Source of the DNA: a virus
Virus record (IMG/VR): IMGVR_UViG_3300017917_003111
Coordinates: 1 to 33,499 of that record
Strand: one strand, 5' to 3'
DNA: 33,499 nucleotides
The notes under the pieces: model-generated
What the model saw: only the letters and a program-made list of their open reading frames with translations
The model's database searches: none
Told to the model about the DNA's origin: nothing
Translations under genes and position numbers: made by a program
In this document: in pieces, positions 1 to 5,744 of the stretch
Layout: each line of letters begins with the position of its first letter
Position numbering within the stretch: position 1 is the first letter of the stretch

Positions 1-687
1 AAGGAAGTGTTTAACACTATCCACGATACGCAAGAGATTGTTGACATGGCATCAAGTGTTGGTGCTTACTACGATCGTTTACATATGATCAATTGTCGCA
101 AAGAGTTACTTGAAAAGTTTCCTGAACAAGAACACATCAAGTCGATTTGGTTAGCATTGAACGCAAGTTATGCCTTAGAAGCTTTCCGATTTATGGTATC
201 ATTCGCTACAAGTTTGGCAATGGTAGAGAACAAGATCTTTATTGGCAACGGCAACATTATCAGTTTAATTCTACAAGACGAATTACTACATAAAAGCTGG
301 ACTGCTTGGATTATTAATCAAGTGGTCAAAGAAGACCCTCGGTTTGCCAAAGCCGCTGAAGAATGTCAAGCAGAAGTTTTACAAATTTACAAAGATGTTA
401 TAGCTGAAGAAAAAGCCTGGGCTGACTATCTATTCAAGAAAGGTCCTGTTATTGGACTTAATGCAAATATTCTAAAAGAATTTGTAGATTATACCGCTGC
501 TCACGCTCTAAAAGATATTGGGATCAAGTATTGGGATCATGCTCCTAAGAGTACACCAATTCCTTGGTTTAATAAGCATAGCGACACATCAAAGAAACAG
601 ACAGCATTACAAGAAAATGAATCTACCAACTATGTTATCGGTGTGATGTCAGAAAATCTTGACTACGATGCGCTGCCAGCTATATAA
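1..687 (+). CDS. nrdB: Class Ia ribonucleotide reductase small subunit, C-terminal part
   Basis: The frame is open through the left edge, so only the last 228 or so residues are here. The protein is the radical-generating beta subunit of aerobic ribonucleotide reductase, which supplies dNTPs for phage replication. It matches the C-terminal half of E. coli NrdB in order: an ALEAFRFMVSFA helix, then LILQDELLHKSWTAW (E. coli has LIARDEALHL; the metal-binding Glu and His are kept), then WADYLFKKGPVIGLNANIL, then PIPWFNKH. The C-terminal tail ends in an acidic, hydrophobic stretch as expected for docking to NrdA. It ends in two consecutive stop codons. A glutaredoxin that could reduce the enzyme lies 190 bases downstream, as in other T4-like phages. 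The start lies outside the window. Confidence 0.95.
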   Translation, partial: KEVFNTIHDTQEIVDMASSVGAYYDRLHMINCRKELLEKFPEQEHIKSIWLALNASYALEAFRFMVSFATSLAMVENKIFIGNGNIISLILQDELLHKSWTAWIINQVVKEDPRFAKAAEECQAEVLQIYKDVIAEEKAWADYLFKKGPVIGLNANILKEFVDYTAAHALKDIGIKYWDHAPKSTPIPWFNKHSDTSKKQTALQENESTNYVIGVMSENLDYDALPAI

Positions 688-688
688 T
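659..688 (+). promoter_or_regulatory. Sigma-70-like promoter inside the nrdB 3' end
   Basis: TTGACT (659-664) and TATAAT (683-688) are separated by 18 bases. The -10 hexamer overlaps the nrdB stop codons and ends only 5 bases before the ATG of the next small gene, so any transcript from it would be leaderless or nearly so. Confidence 0.5.
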
Positions 689-693
689 AAACT

Positions 694-861
694 ATGTATA
701 AAGCACAATTCAAAAGATCCTCGCCCTACGAATCTTGGACAACCATAGGTCATTATGGCAATGAGCAGTCTGCCATGGCTGCTGCCTTACAATATAAAAA
801 CAAAGGCATGCTTATGGTTCGAGTTACAGATAAATCAGGCGCAGTGGTCTATACAGGTTAA
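694..861 (+). CDS. Small hypothetical protein, 55 aa
   Basis: A 55-codon frame fills the gap between nrdB and the glutaredoxin gene. The protein begins MYKAQFKRSSPYESW and has a short mixed alpha/beta look, ending in VRVTDKSGAVVYTG, which reads as two beta-strands around a turn. I do not recognise the family. There is no Shine-Dalgarno sequence in front of the ATG; instead a TATAAT box ends 5 bases upstream, so it may be read from a leaderless message. It is kept because it fills the space neatly, starts 6 bases after nrdB and ends 15 bases before the next gene. Confidence 0.55.
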   Translation: MYKAQFKRSSPYESWTTIGHYGNEQSAMAAALQYKNKGMLMVRVTDKSGAVVYTG

Positions 862-876
862 TAATAAAGGAACAAA

Positions 877-1104
877 ATGAAAGCATTAGTATGGTCAAAG
901 ATTTGCTGCCCATATTGCGATCAAGCAAAAGCACTACTAACACAAAAAGGTATTGAATTTGAAGAGCGCAAGATTGGTGAAGGATATACCAAAGAGCAGT
1001 TATTAGAAGCAGTACCAGGAGCGAGAACAGTACCACAGATTTTTTTAGATGATAAACTGATTGGTGGATTTACAGAATTAAAAGCATATTTCGCAAAGGT
1101 ATAG
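877..1104 (+). CDS. grx: Glutaredoxin
   Basis: A 75-residue single-domain glutaredoxin, a cytoplasmic dithiol oxidoreductase. The active-site CPYC lies at residues 11-14, followed by the helix containing DQAKALL. The cis-proline motif TVPQIF is at about residue 51 and the glutathione-binding GG follows in LIGGFTEL. The length is normal for a phage or bacterial glutaredoxin. Its place just after nrdB suggests that it regenerates ribonucleotide reductase, the job of NrdC in T4. The AAAGG in front of the ATG is a reasonable ribosome-binding site. The next gene starts 1 base after its stop, so the two are probably co-translated. Confidence 0.93.
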   Translation: MKALVWSKICCPYCDQAKALLTQKGIEFEERKIGEGYTKEQLLEAVPGARTVPQIFLDDKLIGGFTELKAYFAKV

Positions 1105-1105
1105 T

Positions 1106-1396
1106 ATGTTAATAGATAAAGGCGTCAGCGCAGGTGAAGTTATTACTTTAAAACTAACCAGCGGAGAAGAAATTGTAGCTAAACTTGTAGAAGAAACTGC
1201 TACACATTATAAATTATCAAGACCTATGGTAATTGGTATGGGCCCAAAAGGACCCGGATTAATGCCTTATTTGTTTACGGTAAGTCCTGACAAAGAAGTT
1301 CGTTTACAAAAAACCACAGTAACTCTTGCTGAAGCTACAGATAAAGAGTTTGCTAACCAGTTTATCCAGTCAACTACAGGGATTACGCTGGCTTAA
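1106..1396 (+). CDS. Small conserved phage protein, Sm/Lsm-like strand pattern
   Basis: A 96-residue protein of unknown function. The N-terminal part (VITLKLTSGEEIVAKLVEE) has the strand pattern and the 'G-E-x-I-x-A' turn seen in Sm-like beta-barrels, followed by a second half rich in beta-strands (PMVIGMGPKGPGLMPYLFTV). Similar short proteins occur in T4-like cyanophages as far as I recall, without a known role. The gene is packed against the glutaredoxin stop codon. A role in RNA or DNA binding would be inference from the fold impression only. Confidence 0.75.
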   Translation: MLIDKGVSAGEVITLKLTSGEEIVAKLVEETATHYKLSRPMVIGMGPKGPGLMPYLFTVSPDKEVRLQKTTVTLAEATDKEFANQFIQSTTGITLA

Positions 1397-1399
1397 ATA
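1394..1399 (+). promoter_or_regulatory. Possible T4-like late promoter (TAAATA)
   Basis: CTTAAATAG overlaps the stop codon of the previous gene and lies 6 bases before the ATG at 1405. On its own this hexamer is weak evidence; it is listed because the same motif recurs in front of other predicted virion and envelope genes in the window. Confidence 0.3.
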
Positions 1400-1404
1400 G
1401 TAGT

Positions 1405-2403
1405 ATGACTACTCCAACAATTAATCCATCACCGTCTCCGGCTAATTCGCCGGACGGTCCGTTACCTCGTAATCCGGTACCACATACACACCCGTATACT
1501 GCGATCACTGGACTGAGATTTGGTCCAGATGGTAGAGTTGAACCAGTATACGACAGCAGCAACGTTTATGCTAACGGTGTTGTAATTGCTTTATATAATG
1601 CTGCTAACACTGCAGGTAGTTTTGCAGCTCCATCTGTACCTCGAGTGAGTATAGTTGATGCTGTACAAAACGTAGAAGGTGATCCAGATAATACTGCAGG
1701 TAAAGCCGAGGCAGATCGATTCTTAGCAGAAGGTCGAATTACTCAACAAGAATATCAAACGTTAACGACTACTCCTAAACCAGCAGGCGAAGGTGTAAAG
1801 CCGTCGGCTGTTAAAGCAGGTACAGAGTCAGGAAACATCGCAGGCGATCTTGATCTTACCACAGTGCTAACACCTAACGGAACTACCATAGCTGATATGA
1901 TCAGCAAGGTTACATTCCCCAGGACTATTGAAAAACTTAGAGCAGGCAATCCTGGAATTACAGGAAATCAAATTGCCAGCAACTTAGCTGCTTTAGCTAT
2001 AAATGTTTGGGAACCTCTTAAGAGACAGTATCCCAAGGCCTTTATTACAAATTCATTCCGTGACGGCGCCAGTGTAGGCGGCGGACAACACGGAACAGGT
2101 CAAGCCGCAGACTTTCAGTTTAGGGGAGTGTCTGCACATGATTATTACGACATCGCGGTGTGGATGAGTAAAAATTTATCATACGATCAATTATTATTAG
2201 AATATCTGCCAAATAAAACTGTTTGGATACATTGCAGTTATGCTATCCCAGGATTACCTTATGGCGGAACCAGTGTGCGTCAAAATAAGGGCATCGCCAG
2301 TACGTTGGCCACACTTAATGGAGCGGCCGGAGGTAAGTTTACTCCAAACCTGCATCAAGACATCATTGTCGGTGCAGTACCAAATAGGATAGTTGCCGCA
2401 TGA
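1405..2403 (+). CDS. M15-type peptidase-like phage protein, probably virion-associated
   Basis: A 332-residue protein with a Pro/Ser-rich N terminus and a C-terminal domain that looks like a D-Ala-D-Ala carboxypeptidase (peptidase family M15). The zinc-ligand pattern is visible as His229 in GGGQHGTGQ, Asp236 in QAADF, and His276 in WIHCSYA; Arg219 in NSFRDGA precedes it as in VanX/M15A enzymes. It would cleave peptidoglycan stem peptides, so a tail-tip or lysis-associated role is plausible. The N-terminal 150 residues have no match I can name. A possible late promoter sits just upstream, and the stop overlaps the next gene by 4 bases. Confidence 0.75.
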   Translation: MTTPTINPSPSPANSPDGPLPRNPVPHTHPYTAITGLRFGPDGRVEPVYDSSNVYANGVVIALYNAANTAGSFAAPSVPRVSIVDAVQNVEGDPDNTAGKAEADRFLAEGRITQQEYQTLTTTPKPAGEGVKPSAVKAGTESGNIAGDLDLTTVLTPNGTTIADMISKVTFPRTIEKLRAGNPGITGNQIASNLAALAINVWEPLKRQYPKAFITNSFRDGASVGGGQHGTGQAADFQFRGVSAHDYYDIAVWMSKNLSYDQLLLEYLPNKTVWIHCSYAIPGLPYGGTSVRQNKGIASTLATLNGAAGGKFTPNLHQDIIVGAVPNRIVAA

Positions 2404-2816
2404 AAATTAAAAAATTATTTTGGAACATTTTAGGTTTTATTAGTTTAGGAATGGCTTATATCGGAGTAGTTACTCCTGGTATTCCTTATTCACCTTTCAT
2501 TGTGTTTTCTGCTTATTGTTTTAGCAAAGGCAGTGAACGCATGCATCGTTGGATCTATAATCACAAGATTTTCGGACCGTTCTTAACTAACTGGAGCCAG
2601 AAACGAGTATTTCCACAGAAACTTAGATATCTTATGTTGGCCATGATGTCATTAAGTTTGATATTAATGTATACTGGCGGAGTTAAACCTATAGGTATTA
2701 TCAGCACAGCAGTATTCATGGCTTTGGTTGCTGTGTGGGCTTGGAGATATCCTAATTCAGTTGAAGAACATGATCGTCGCAAAGAACAAGGCAAGAGGAT
2801 AGGATGGCTAAAATAA
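2400..2816 (+). CDS. DUF454 (YbaN-like) inner-membrane protein
   Basis: A 138-residue membrane protein of the YbaN/DUF454 family. The hallmark is clear: an N-terminal hydrophobic segment (FWNILGFISLGMAYIGVV), the P-G-x-P-x-x-P-F turn (TPGIPYSPFIVFSAYCF), then S-x-R-M-H-R-W followed by HKIFGPFLTNW. Two further membrane segments lie at about residues 75-115. The biochemical role of the family is unknown. It starts on the ATGA overlap with the previous stop and overlaps the next gene by 13 bases, so all three genes are probably one message. Confidence 0.88.
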   Translation: MKIKKLFWNILGFISLGMAYIGVVTPGIPYSPFIVFSAYCFSKGSERMHRWIYNHKIFGPFLTNWSQKRVFPQKLRYLMLAMMSLSLILMYTGGVKPIGIISTAVFMALVAVWAWRYPNSVEEHDRRKEQGKRIGWLK

Positions 2817-3061
2817 CATTAGAACAATTAATTGACATTGCATTTGCACACGAAGAGGGAGATCCCTTTGACTGGGGAGTATTTAAGAAAGGTCAAGAGG
2901 AAGCTATGAAAATGATCGGTGCCAGTGTTTTGGAAATGTTTGACAAAGAAGAAATCTCCGATGCTGATCGATTAATAATGTTAGCTACGATTACCAAATT
3001 AACAACTGAGAATATGATTTTGCATTCAAAGATCTTGACAGCAAGTCAAAAAGGTAGTTAA
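2804..3061 (+). CDS. Small hypothetical protein, 85 aa
   Basis: An 85-residue, mostly helical and acidic protein (for example EEGDPFDWGVFKKGQEEAMKM). I do not recognise a named domain; the DPFDWG segment reminds me of small conserved proteins in T4-like cyanophages. A ribosome-binding site (GAGGATAGG) overlaps the end of the DUF454 gene. Its TAA stop is the first part of the TAAATA motif that precedes the tmRNA gene. Confidence 0.7.
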   Translation: MAKITLEQLIDIAFAHEEGDPFDWGVFKKGQEEAMKMIGASVLEMFDKEEISDADRLIMLATITKLTTENMILHSKILTASQKGS

Positions 3062-3064
3062 ATA
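3059..3064 (+). promoter_or_regulatory. Possible T4-like late promoter ahead of the tmRNA
   Basis: GTTAAATAAC overlaps the preceding stop codon and lies directly upstream of the acceptor piece of the tmRNA. If used, the tmRNA would be a late transcript. No sigma-70 promoter with good spacing was found in this spot. Confidence 0.3.
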
Positions 3065-3065
3065 A

Positions 3066-3430
3066 CTGTATTGTTGTAATTCCTTTGTAGTGAAGGCGTT
3101 GTGGACCCGGGTTCGATTCCCGGCATCTCCACCAGAAGTGTTTGTTTAGGGTGATATGTATGGCGTAACAAACGCCAGAGGATTGGAATTCCCGACCTGT
3201 GAACAACAGGACACTTCTGATGGGGATGACAAGGTTTCGACATGGCGAGATAGCGAAAGAGGCAACACGGTAGGCGATGACCGTTAATCAAGCAAATTTA
3301 TAAATGCAGAAGAAAACGCATTTGACTTTAGCGCACTAAGCTTCACAGGTAATACTGTAGGCGGTCGTGTTGCTGTAGCAGCCTAAGAAACTGCGAGTCT
3401 GGGGTAGTTATACCTTATAACCCAAAATAA
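3066..3430 (+). ncRNA. ssrA: Circularly permuted (two-piece) tmRNA
   Basis: tmRNA frees stalled ribosomes and adds a degradation tag. The order is permuted: the acceptor piece comes first. It has T-stem CCGGG (3107-3111) / CCCGG (3119-3123) around TTCGATT and ends in CATCTCC-ACCA (3124-3134). The coding piece starts with GGGGATG (3222-3228), which pairs with CATCTCC in 7 bp including a G3-U70 wobble, the alanyl-tRNA synthetase identity element. It continues GACAAGGTTTCGACATGG, the conserved tmRNA 5' region. P2 can form from CAACA (3263-3267) with TGTTG (3072-3076) and AAAG/CTTT. The intervening piece is closed by AGAAGTGT (3134-3141) / ACACTTCT (3211-3218). The tag frame starts at GCA 3306 after TAAAT and stops at 3384-3386: 26 residues beginning AEENAFDF and ending RVAVAA. 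Confidence 0.93.
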
Positions 3431-3433
3431 CAG

Positions 3434-3457
3434 AACCCGCTTCGGCGGGTTTCTTTT
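3434..3457 (+). terminator. Rho-independent terminator of the tmRNA
   Basis: AACCCGC (3434-3440), loop TTCG and GCGGGTT (3445-3451) form a perfect stem followed by a T-rich tract. Confidence 0.9.
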
Positions 3458-3471
3458 TGGAATGAAAATAT

Positions 3472-3501
3472 TTGACATCATCAGTGAAAACACTATATAA
3501 T
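3472..3501 (+). promoter_or_regulatory. Sigma-70-like promoter for the outer-membrane protein gene
   Basis: TTGACA (3472-3477) and TATAAT (3496-3501) are 18 bases apart. The expected start of transcription is near 3508. It follows directly on the tmRNA terminator. Confidence 0.8.
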
Positions 3502-3506
3502 ACAGA

Positions 3507-3526
3507 ATGGCCAGCAGTATGGCCAT
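3507..3526 (+). repeat. 5'-terminal mRNA hairpin of the outer-membrane protein transcript
   Basis: ATGGCCA (3507-3513) and TGGCCAT (3520-3526) are perfect inverted repeats with a 6-base loop. They begin at the predicted transcription start, so the message would open with this hairpin. The real ribosome-binding site (AAAAGGAAAG) lies further downstream. Confidence 0.65.
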
Positions 3527-3546
3527 TGTTTAAAAGGAAAGTAAAA

Positions 3547-3999
3547 ATGAAAAAAGCAATTTTAGCATTAGCATTAACTCTATCCGCAGGTGTTGCATCT
3601 GCTGTAGACCTTGGTGTTTACGGTGGTCGTAACATGGGATCAGAACAAAACTTAGTCGGCGTTTCCGTTGGCGAAAAGTTTGGCAAGTTTGGTGTACAAG
3701 GTACATTTGATCGTAGCACTACTCAAGCGATTGACGTTAACCGTTACACCGTTTCTGGTAGCTATGATGTTGTTAAGTTAGGTCCTGTACAAACTAACGT
3801 TCGTGTAGGCTTTGCTTATCTTGATCCACAAAGCTCACGTGCCAGCAATGGTGGTGCAGGTTTTGTAGGTGCTGGTATTGCTTATCCAGTAACTAAGAAA
3901 GTTAATATTGTTGCTGACTATGCATACCAAAAAGGTAATAACATTACCAAAGCATACGATGGTAACATCTTGACCGCTGGTCTAAAATATTCATTCTAA
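3547..3999 (+). CDS. Small outer-membrane beta-barrel protein
   Basis: A 150-residue exported protein. Residues 1-18 form a signal peptide (MKKAILALALTLSAGVASA, cut after ASA). The rest alternates short polar turns and amphipathic strands (for example RYTVSGSYDVVKLGPVQTNV, KKVNIVADYAYQKG) and ends in LTAGLKYSF, with the terminal Phe expected of a BAM-complex substrate. It resembles small OmpA/OmpW-type barrels. The start at 3547 is chosen because AAAAGGAAAG precedes it and a signal peptide follows; the frame is open further up but the promoter lies there. It has its own promoter and terminator. A phage-made outer-membrane protein could mask a receptor or change permeability; this is inference. 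Confidence 0.85.
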   Translation: MKKAILALALTLSAGVASAVDLGVYGGRNMGSEQNLVGVSVGEKFGKFGVQGTFDRSTTQAIDVNRYTVSGSYDVVKLGPVQTNVRVGFAYLDPQSSRASNGGAGFVGAGIAYPVTKKVNIVADYAYQKGNNITKAYDGNILTAGLKYSF

Positions 4000-4019
4000 T
4001 ACAGAATGGATTAGGTAAG

Positions 4020-4038
4020 AGGGCCTAATGGCCCTTTT
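4020..4038 (+). terminator. Rho-independent terminator
   Basis: AGGGCC (4020-4025), loop TAAT and GGCCCT (4030-4035) are followed by TTTT. It closes the outer-membrane protein unit. Confidence 0.85.
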
Positions 4039-4111
4039 ATTATTTCAAATCGTTATTAATTTTTTCTATGACGCTTATTAAAAAATATTAGGCAAAATCT
4101 ATTAAAATTGC

Positions 4112-4164
4112 TTGATTAATAGGATAATTAAATTATATAATAGTTACATAGAACATAAAGTTCT
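4112..4164 (+). promoter_or_regulatory. ahpC promoter with 5'-terminal inverted repeat
   Basis: TTGATT (4112-4117) and TATAAT (4136-4141) are 18 bases apart in a very AT-rich region. AGAAC (4150-4154) and GTTCT (4160-4164) form a small inverted repeat just after the expected transcription start. It could be a 5' hairpin or an operator; there is no OxyR-like site that I can recognise. Confidence 0.65.
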
Positions 4165-4196
4165 AATAGTTTTCAAACACACACAAGGAGAATGAT

Positions 4197-4730
4197 ATGA
4201 AAACAGTTGGTGATAAGTTAGAAAAATTTGCCGTAACAGGCGTTAATCCAGGTAAAGATGACTTCTTTACCATTACAGACGAGTCATATGCAGGCAAGTG
4301 GAAAGTAATCGTTTACTATCCAAAGGACTTCACATTCGTATGTCCTACAGAAATTGTAGCCTATGATAAACTACACAGCGACTTTGCTGATCGTGATGCT
4401 GTATTGCTGACTGGTAGTACAGACAATGAGTTCTGTAAACTTGCATGGCAAGCCGCTCACGAAGATCTCAAGAAGATCAAGCATGTTCAGTTCGCTGACA
4501 CACAGCGTGGCGACCTAAGCCTAATCAATCAGTTGGGTGTATTCTATGCTCCAGCAGGTGCCGCACTTCGTGCAACATTCATCGTTGACCCAGACAACGT
4601 TATCCAACACGTTACTGTGAACAACTTGAACGTAGGTCGCTCACCAGAAGAAACATTGCGTGTTCTCGATGCGCTACAAACTGGTGAACTATGTGCATGT
4701 AACCGCACCGTTGGTGGCGAGACACTTTAA
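4197..4730 (+). CDS. ahpC: Alkyl hydroperoxide reductase / peroxiredoxin AhpC
   Basis: A 177-residue 2-Cys peroxiredoxin that reduces peroxides in the cytoplasm. The peroxidatic cysteine is in DFTFVCPTE (about residue 49). The resolving cysteine region is ELCACNRTVGGETL at the C terminus. This form, with CAC near the end and a partner AhpD rather than AhpF, resembles the AhpC type found in actinobacteria and some proteobacteria. The ribosome-binding site AAGGAG is 7 bases upstream. AhpD is encoded 220 bases further on, with two micro-ORFs between, and the set looks like one operon. The gene is normal in length and motifs, so it should be active. Confidence 0.95.
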   Translation: MKTVGDKLEKFAVTGVNPGKDDFFTITDESYAGKWKVIVYYPKDFTFVCPTEIVAYDKLHSDFADRDAVLLTGSTDNEFCKLAWQAAHEDLKKIKHVQFADTQRGDLSLINQLGVFYAPAGAALRATFIVDPDNVIQHVTVNNLNVGRSPEETLRVLDALQTGELCACNRTVGGETL

Positions 4731-4737
4731 GAGGTAA

Positions 4738-4863
4738 ATGATGACCGGTGATAAACTCGAACAAAAGATAAAGAGATACCATTATCGGTTGGAGTTGCTA
4801 CGTACTGTAGCACCGGTCGTTATCATCACCTTACAAGTAATAATTTTATATAAAATATTTTAG
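4738..4863 (+). CDS. Small single-span membrane protein, 41 aa
   Basis: The 41-codon frame starts 7 bases after the ahpC stop, preceded by GAGGTAA as ribosome-binding site. The N-terminal half is charged (KLEQKIKRYHYRLEL); the C-terminal half is one hydrophobic span (APVVIITLQVIILYKIF). I do not recognise it. It could anchor or regulate the peroxide-reducing pair, but nothing in the sequence proves that. Confidence 0.5.
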   Translation: MMTGDKLEQKIKRYHYRLELLRTVAPVVIITLQVIILYKIF

Positions 4864-4873
4864 GAGTGATAAA

Positions 4874-4954
4874 ATGAGTTTTCAAGAACAATTTGCATAT
4901 TTAAAAAGATGGCATTGTCCATCATGTAACTCACAGACAGGAGATAAAAAATGA
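4874..4954 (+). CDS. CxxC micro-protein between ahpC and ahpD, 26 aa
   Basis: A 26-codon frame with a good ribosome-binding site (TAGGAGTGATAAA-ATG). Its stop overlaps the ahpD start as ATGA, the classical arrangement for translational coupling. The peptide contains KRWHCPSCNSQTG; the W-x-C-P-x-C pattern resembles a redox-active thiol motif or half of a zinc knuckle. It may be a leader that couples ahpD translation, or a small redox partner. Too short for a family assignment. Confidence 0.55.
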   Translation: MSFQEQFAYLKRWHCPSCNSQTGDKK

Positions 4955-5466
4955 CAGCATGGGTAGATCAACTTAAAGATACTATTCCTGACTATGCCAA
5001 GGACACACGTCTTAATATCGATGCAGTAGTCAAGCGTTCGACTTTAGCACCAGAAGAAGCTGAAGCTGTAGCTCTGGCAGCAGCCTTTGCCACAGGTAAC
5101 CCAAAATTGTGGACTTGGATGCAAAGTCAGATGGCAGATCAGAAAGAAGCTGAAGCCGCAATCACAGCCGCAAGTCTAATGGCTATGAACAATGTTTGGT
5201 ATCCCTATGTTGAAATGGCAGACGATGCCAATCTAACAGGCTTACCAGCTCAGTTACGTATGAATGCCATTTCAACACACGGCGGCACAACCAAAGCACG
5301 ATTTGAAGCGTACTCACTTTCTGCCAGTATTGTGGGCAAGTGCCACTTCTGTGTAAAGTCGCATTACGAAACATTAAAGAAGGAAGGCTACACAGTAGAA
5401 CAACTTCGTGACATTGGCCGAATTGCCGCTGTAATCACAGCAGTATCCAGAGTGTTAAATTCTTGA
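4951..5466 (+). CDS. ahpD: AhpD-family alkyl hydroperoxidase
   Basis: A 171-residue all-helical protein of the AhpD/carboxymuconolactone decarboxylase-like family. The active site is complete: Glu in TKARFEAYSLSAS, then GKCHFCVKSHYETL, giving the E-x(n)-C-x-x-C-x-x-x-H array of AhpD. In mycobacteria AhpD passes electrons to AhpC, so the two proteins here probably form a peroxide-reducing system. The gene starts on an ATGA overlap with a 26-codon micro-ORF. Full length, no damage seen. Confidence 0.93.
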   Translation: MTAWVDQLKDTIPDYAKDTRLNIDAVVKRSTLAPEEAEAVALAAAFATGNPKLWTWMQSQMADQKEAEAAITAASLMAMNNVWYPYVEMADDANLTGLPAQLRMNAISTHGGTTKARFEAYSLSASIVGKCHFCVKSHYETLKKEGYTVEQLRDIGRIAAVITAVSRVLNS

Positions 5467-5512
5467 TGAATCTTTAATGATTTTCAGTATGTTTTGAATG
5501 GTGGTTTGGCCT

Positions 5513-5549
5513 TATAATATTGATACATACTTGTACTACTCGAGTATGT
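5513..5549 (+). promoter_or_regulatory. pqqA promoter -10 box and leader hairpin
   Basis: TATAAT lies at 5513-5518; no good -35 at standard spacing is visible (TTGAAT at 5494-5499 is only 13 bases away). ACATACT (5525-5531) and AGTATGT (5543-5549) form a perfect 7-bp inverted repeat starting at the predicted transcription start, upstream of AAAAGGAG. Confidence 0.55.
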
Positions 5550-5570
5550 TTTATCAAAAGGAGAAACATT

Positions 5571-5642
5571 ATGTGGACTAAACCAGAAGCAACTGAAATG
5601 CGTTTTGGAATGGAAATCACTGCTTATGTAATGAATCGATAA
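5571..5642 (+). CDS. pqqA: PqqA, precursor peptide of the cofactor PQQ
   Basis: A 23-residue peptide, MWTKPEATEMRFGMEITAY followed by VMNR. It matches PqqA from enterobacteria almost position by position: M-W-x-K-P at the start, R-x-G-x-E-x-T-x-Y in the middle, and N-R at the end, with the same total length. PQQ is built from the Glu and Tyr of the E-x-x-x-Y motif, here Glu15 and Tyr19, both present. PqqA is cross-linked by the radical-SAM enzyme PqqE with chaperone PqqD. No other pqq gene is in the window, so the host would have to supply them. It has an excellent ribosome-binding site (AAAAGGAGAAAC), its own promoter region and its own terminator. Confidence 0.9.
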   Translation: MWTKPEATEMRFGMEITAYVMNR

Positions 5643-5660
5643 GCAAACGTAATACGAATT

Positions 5661-5685
5661 AACCCGTCTATATGGCGGGTTTTTT
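5661..5685 (+). terminator. Rho-independent terminator after pqqA
   Basis: AACCCG (5661-5666) and CGGGTT (5676-5681) pair and are followed by a run of T. Confidence 0.85.
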
Positions 5686-5686
5686 C

Positions 5687-5714
5687 TTGACTTTTTATAC
5701 AAAGATGTTATACT
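5687..5714 (+). promoter_or_regulatory. Sigma-70-like promoter
   Basis: TTGACT (5687-5692) and TATACT (5709-5714) are 16 bases apart, immediately after the pqqA terminator and 30 bases before the next gene. Confidence 0.7.
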
Positions 5715-5744
5715 ATATGCTCAGTAAGAATTACGGAGATGTGT

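Noticed and set aside
3066-3134. A tRNA gene, because of the perfect T arm and CCA end.
   Set aside because: There is no D arm or anticodon arm upstream, while the tmRNA 5' piece GGGGATGACAAGGTTTCGAC follows downstream and pairs with the acceptor strand. It is the acceptor half of a permuted tmRNA.
2991-3291. Two minus-strand open frames across the tmRNA, with peptides such as MPGIEPGST.
   Set aside because: This is the well-known false translation of T-loop sequences; they lie across a clear RNA gene.
3303-3338. An alternative tmRNA tag frame reading MQKKTHLTLAH and stopping at a TAA.
   Set aside because: It does not start at the GCA resume codon and ends in LAH, not in a hydrophobic AA-type degron; the GCA frame ends in AVAA followed by TAA.
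3507-3533. An eight-codon upstream frame (MASSMAIV) in the outer-membrane protein leader.
   Set aside because: It lacks a ribosome-binding site, starts at the likely first base of the RNA and is explained by the ATGGCCA hairpin.
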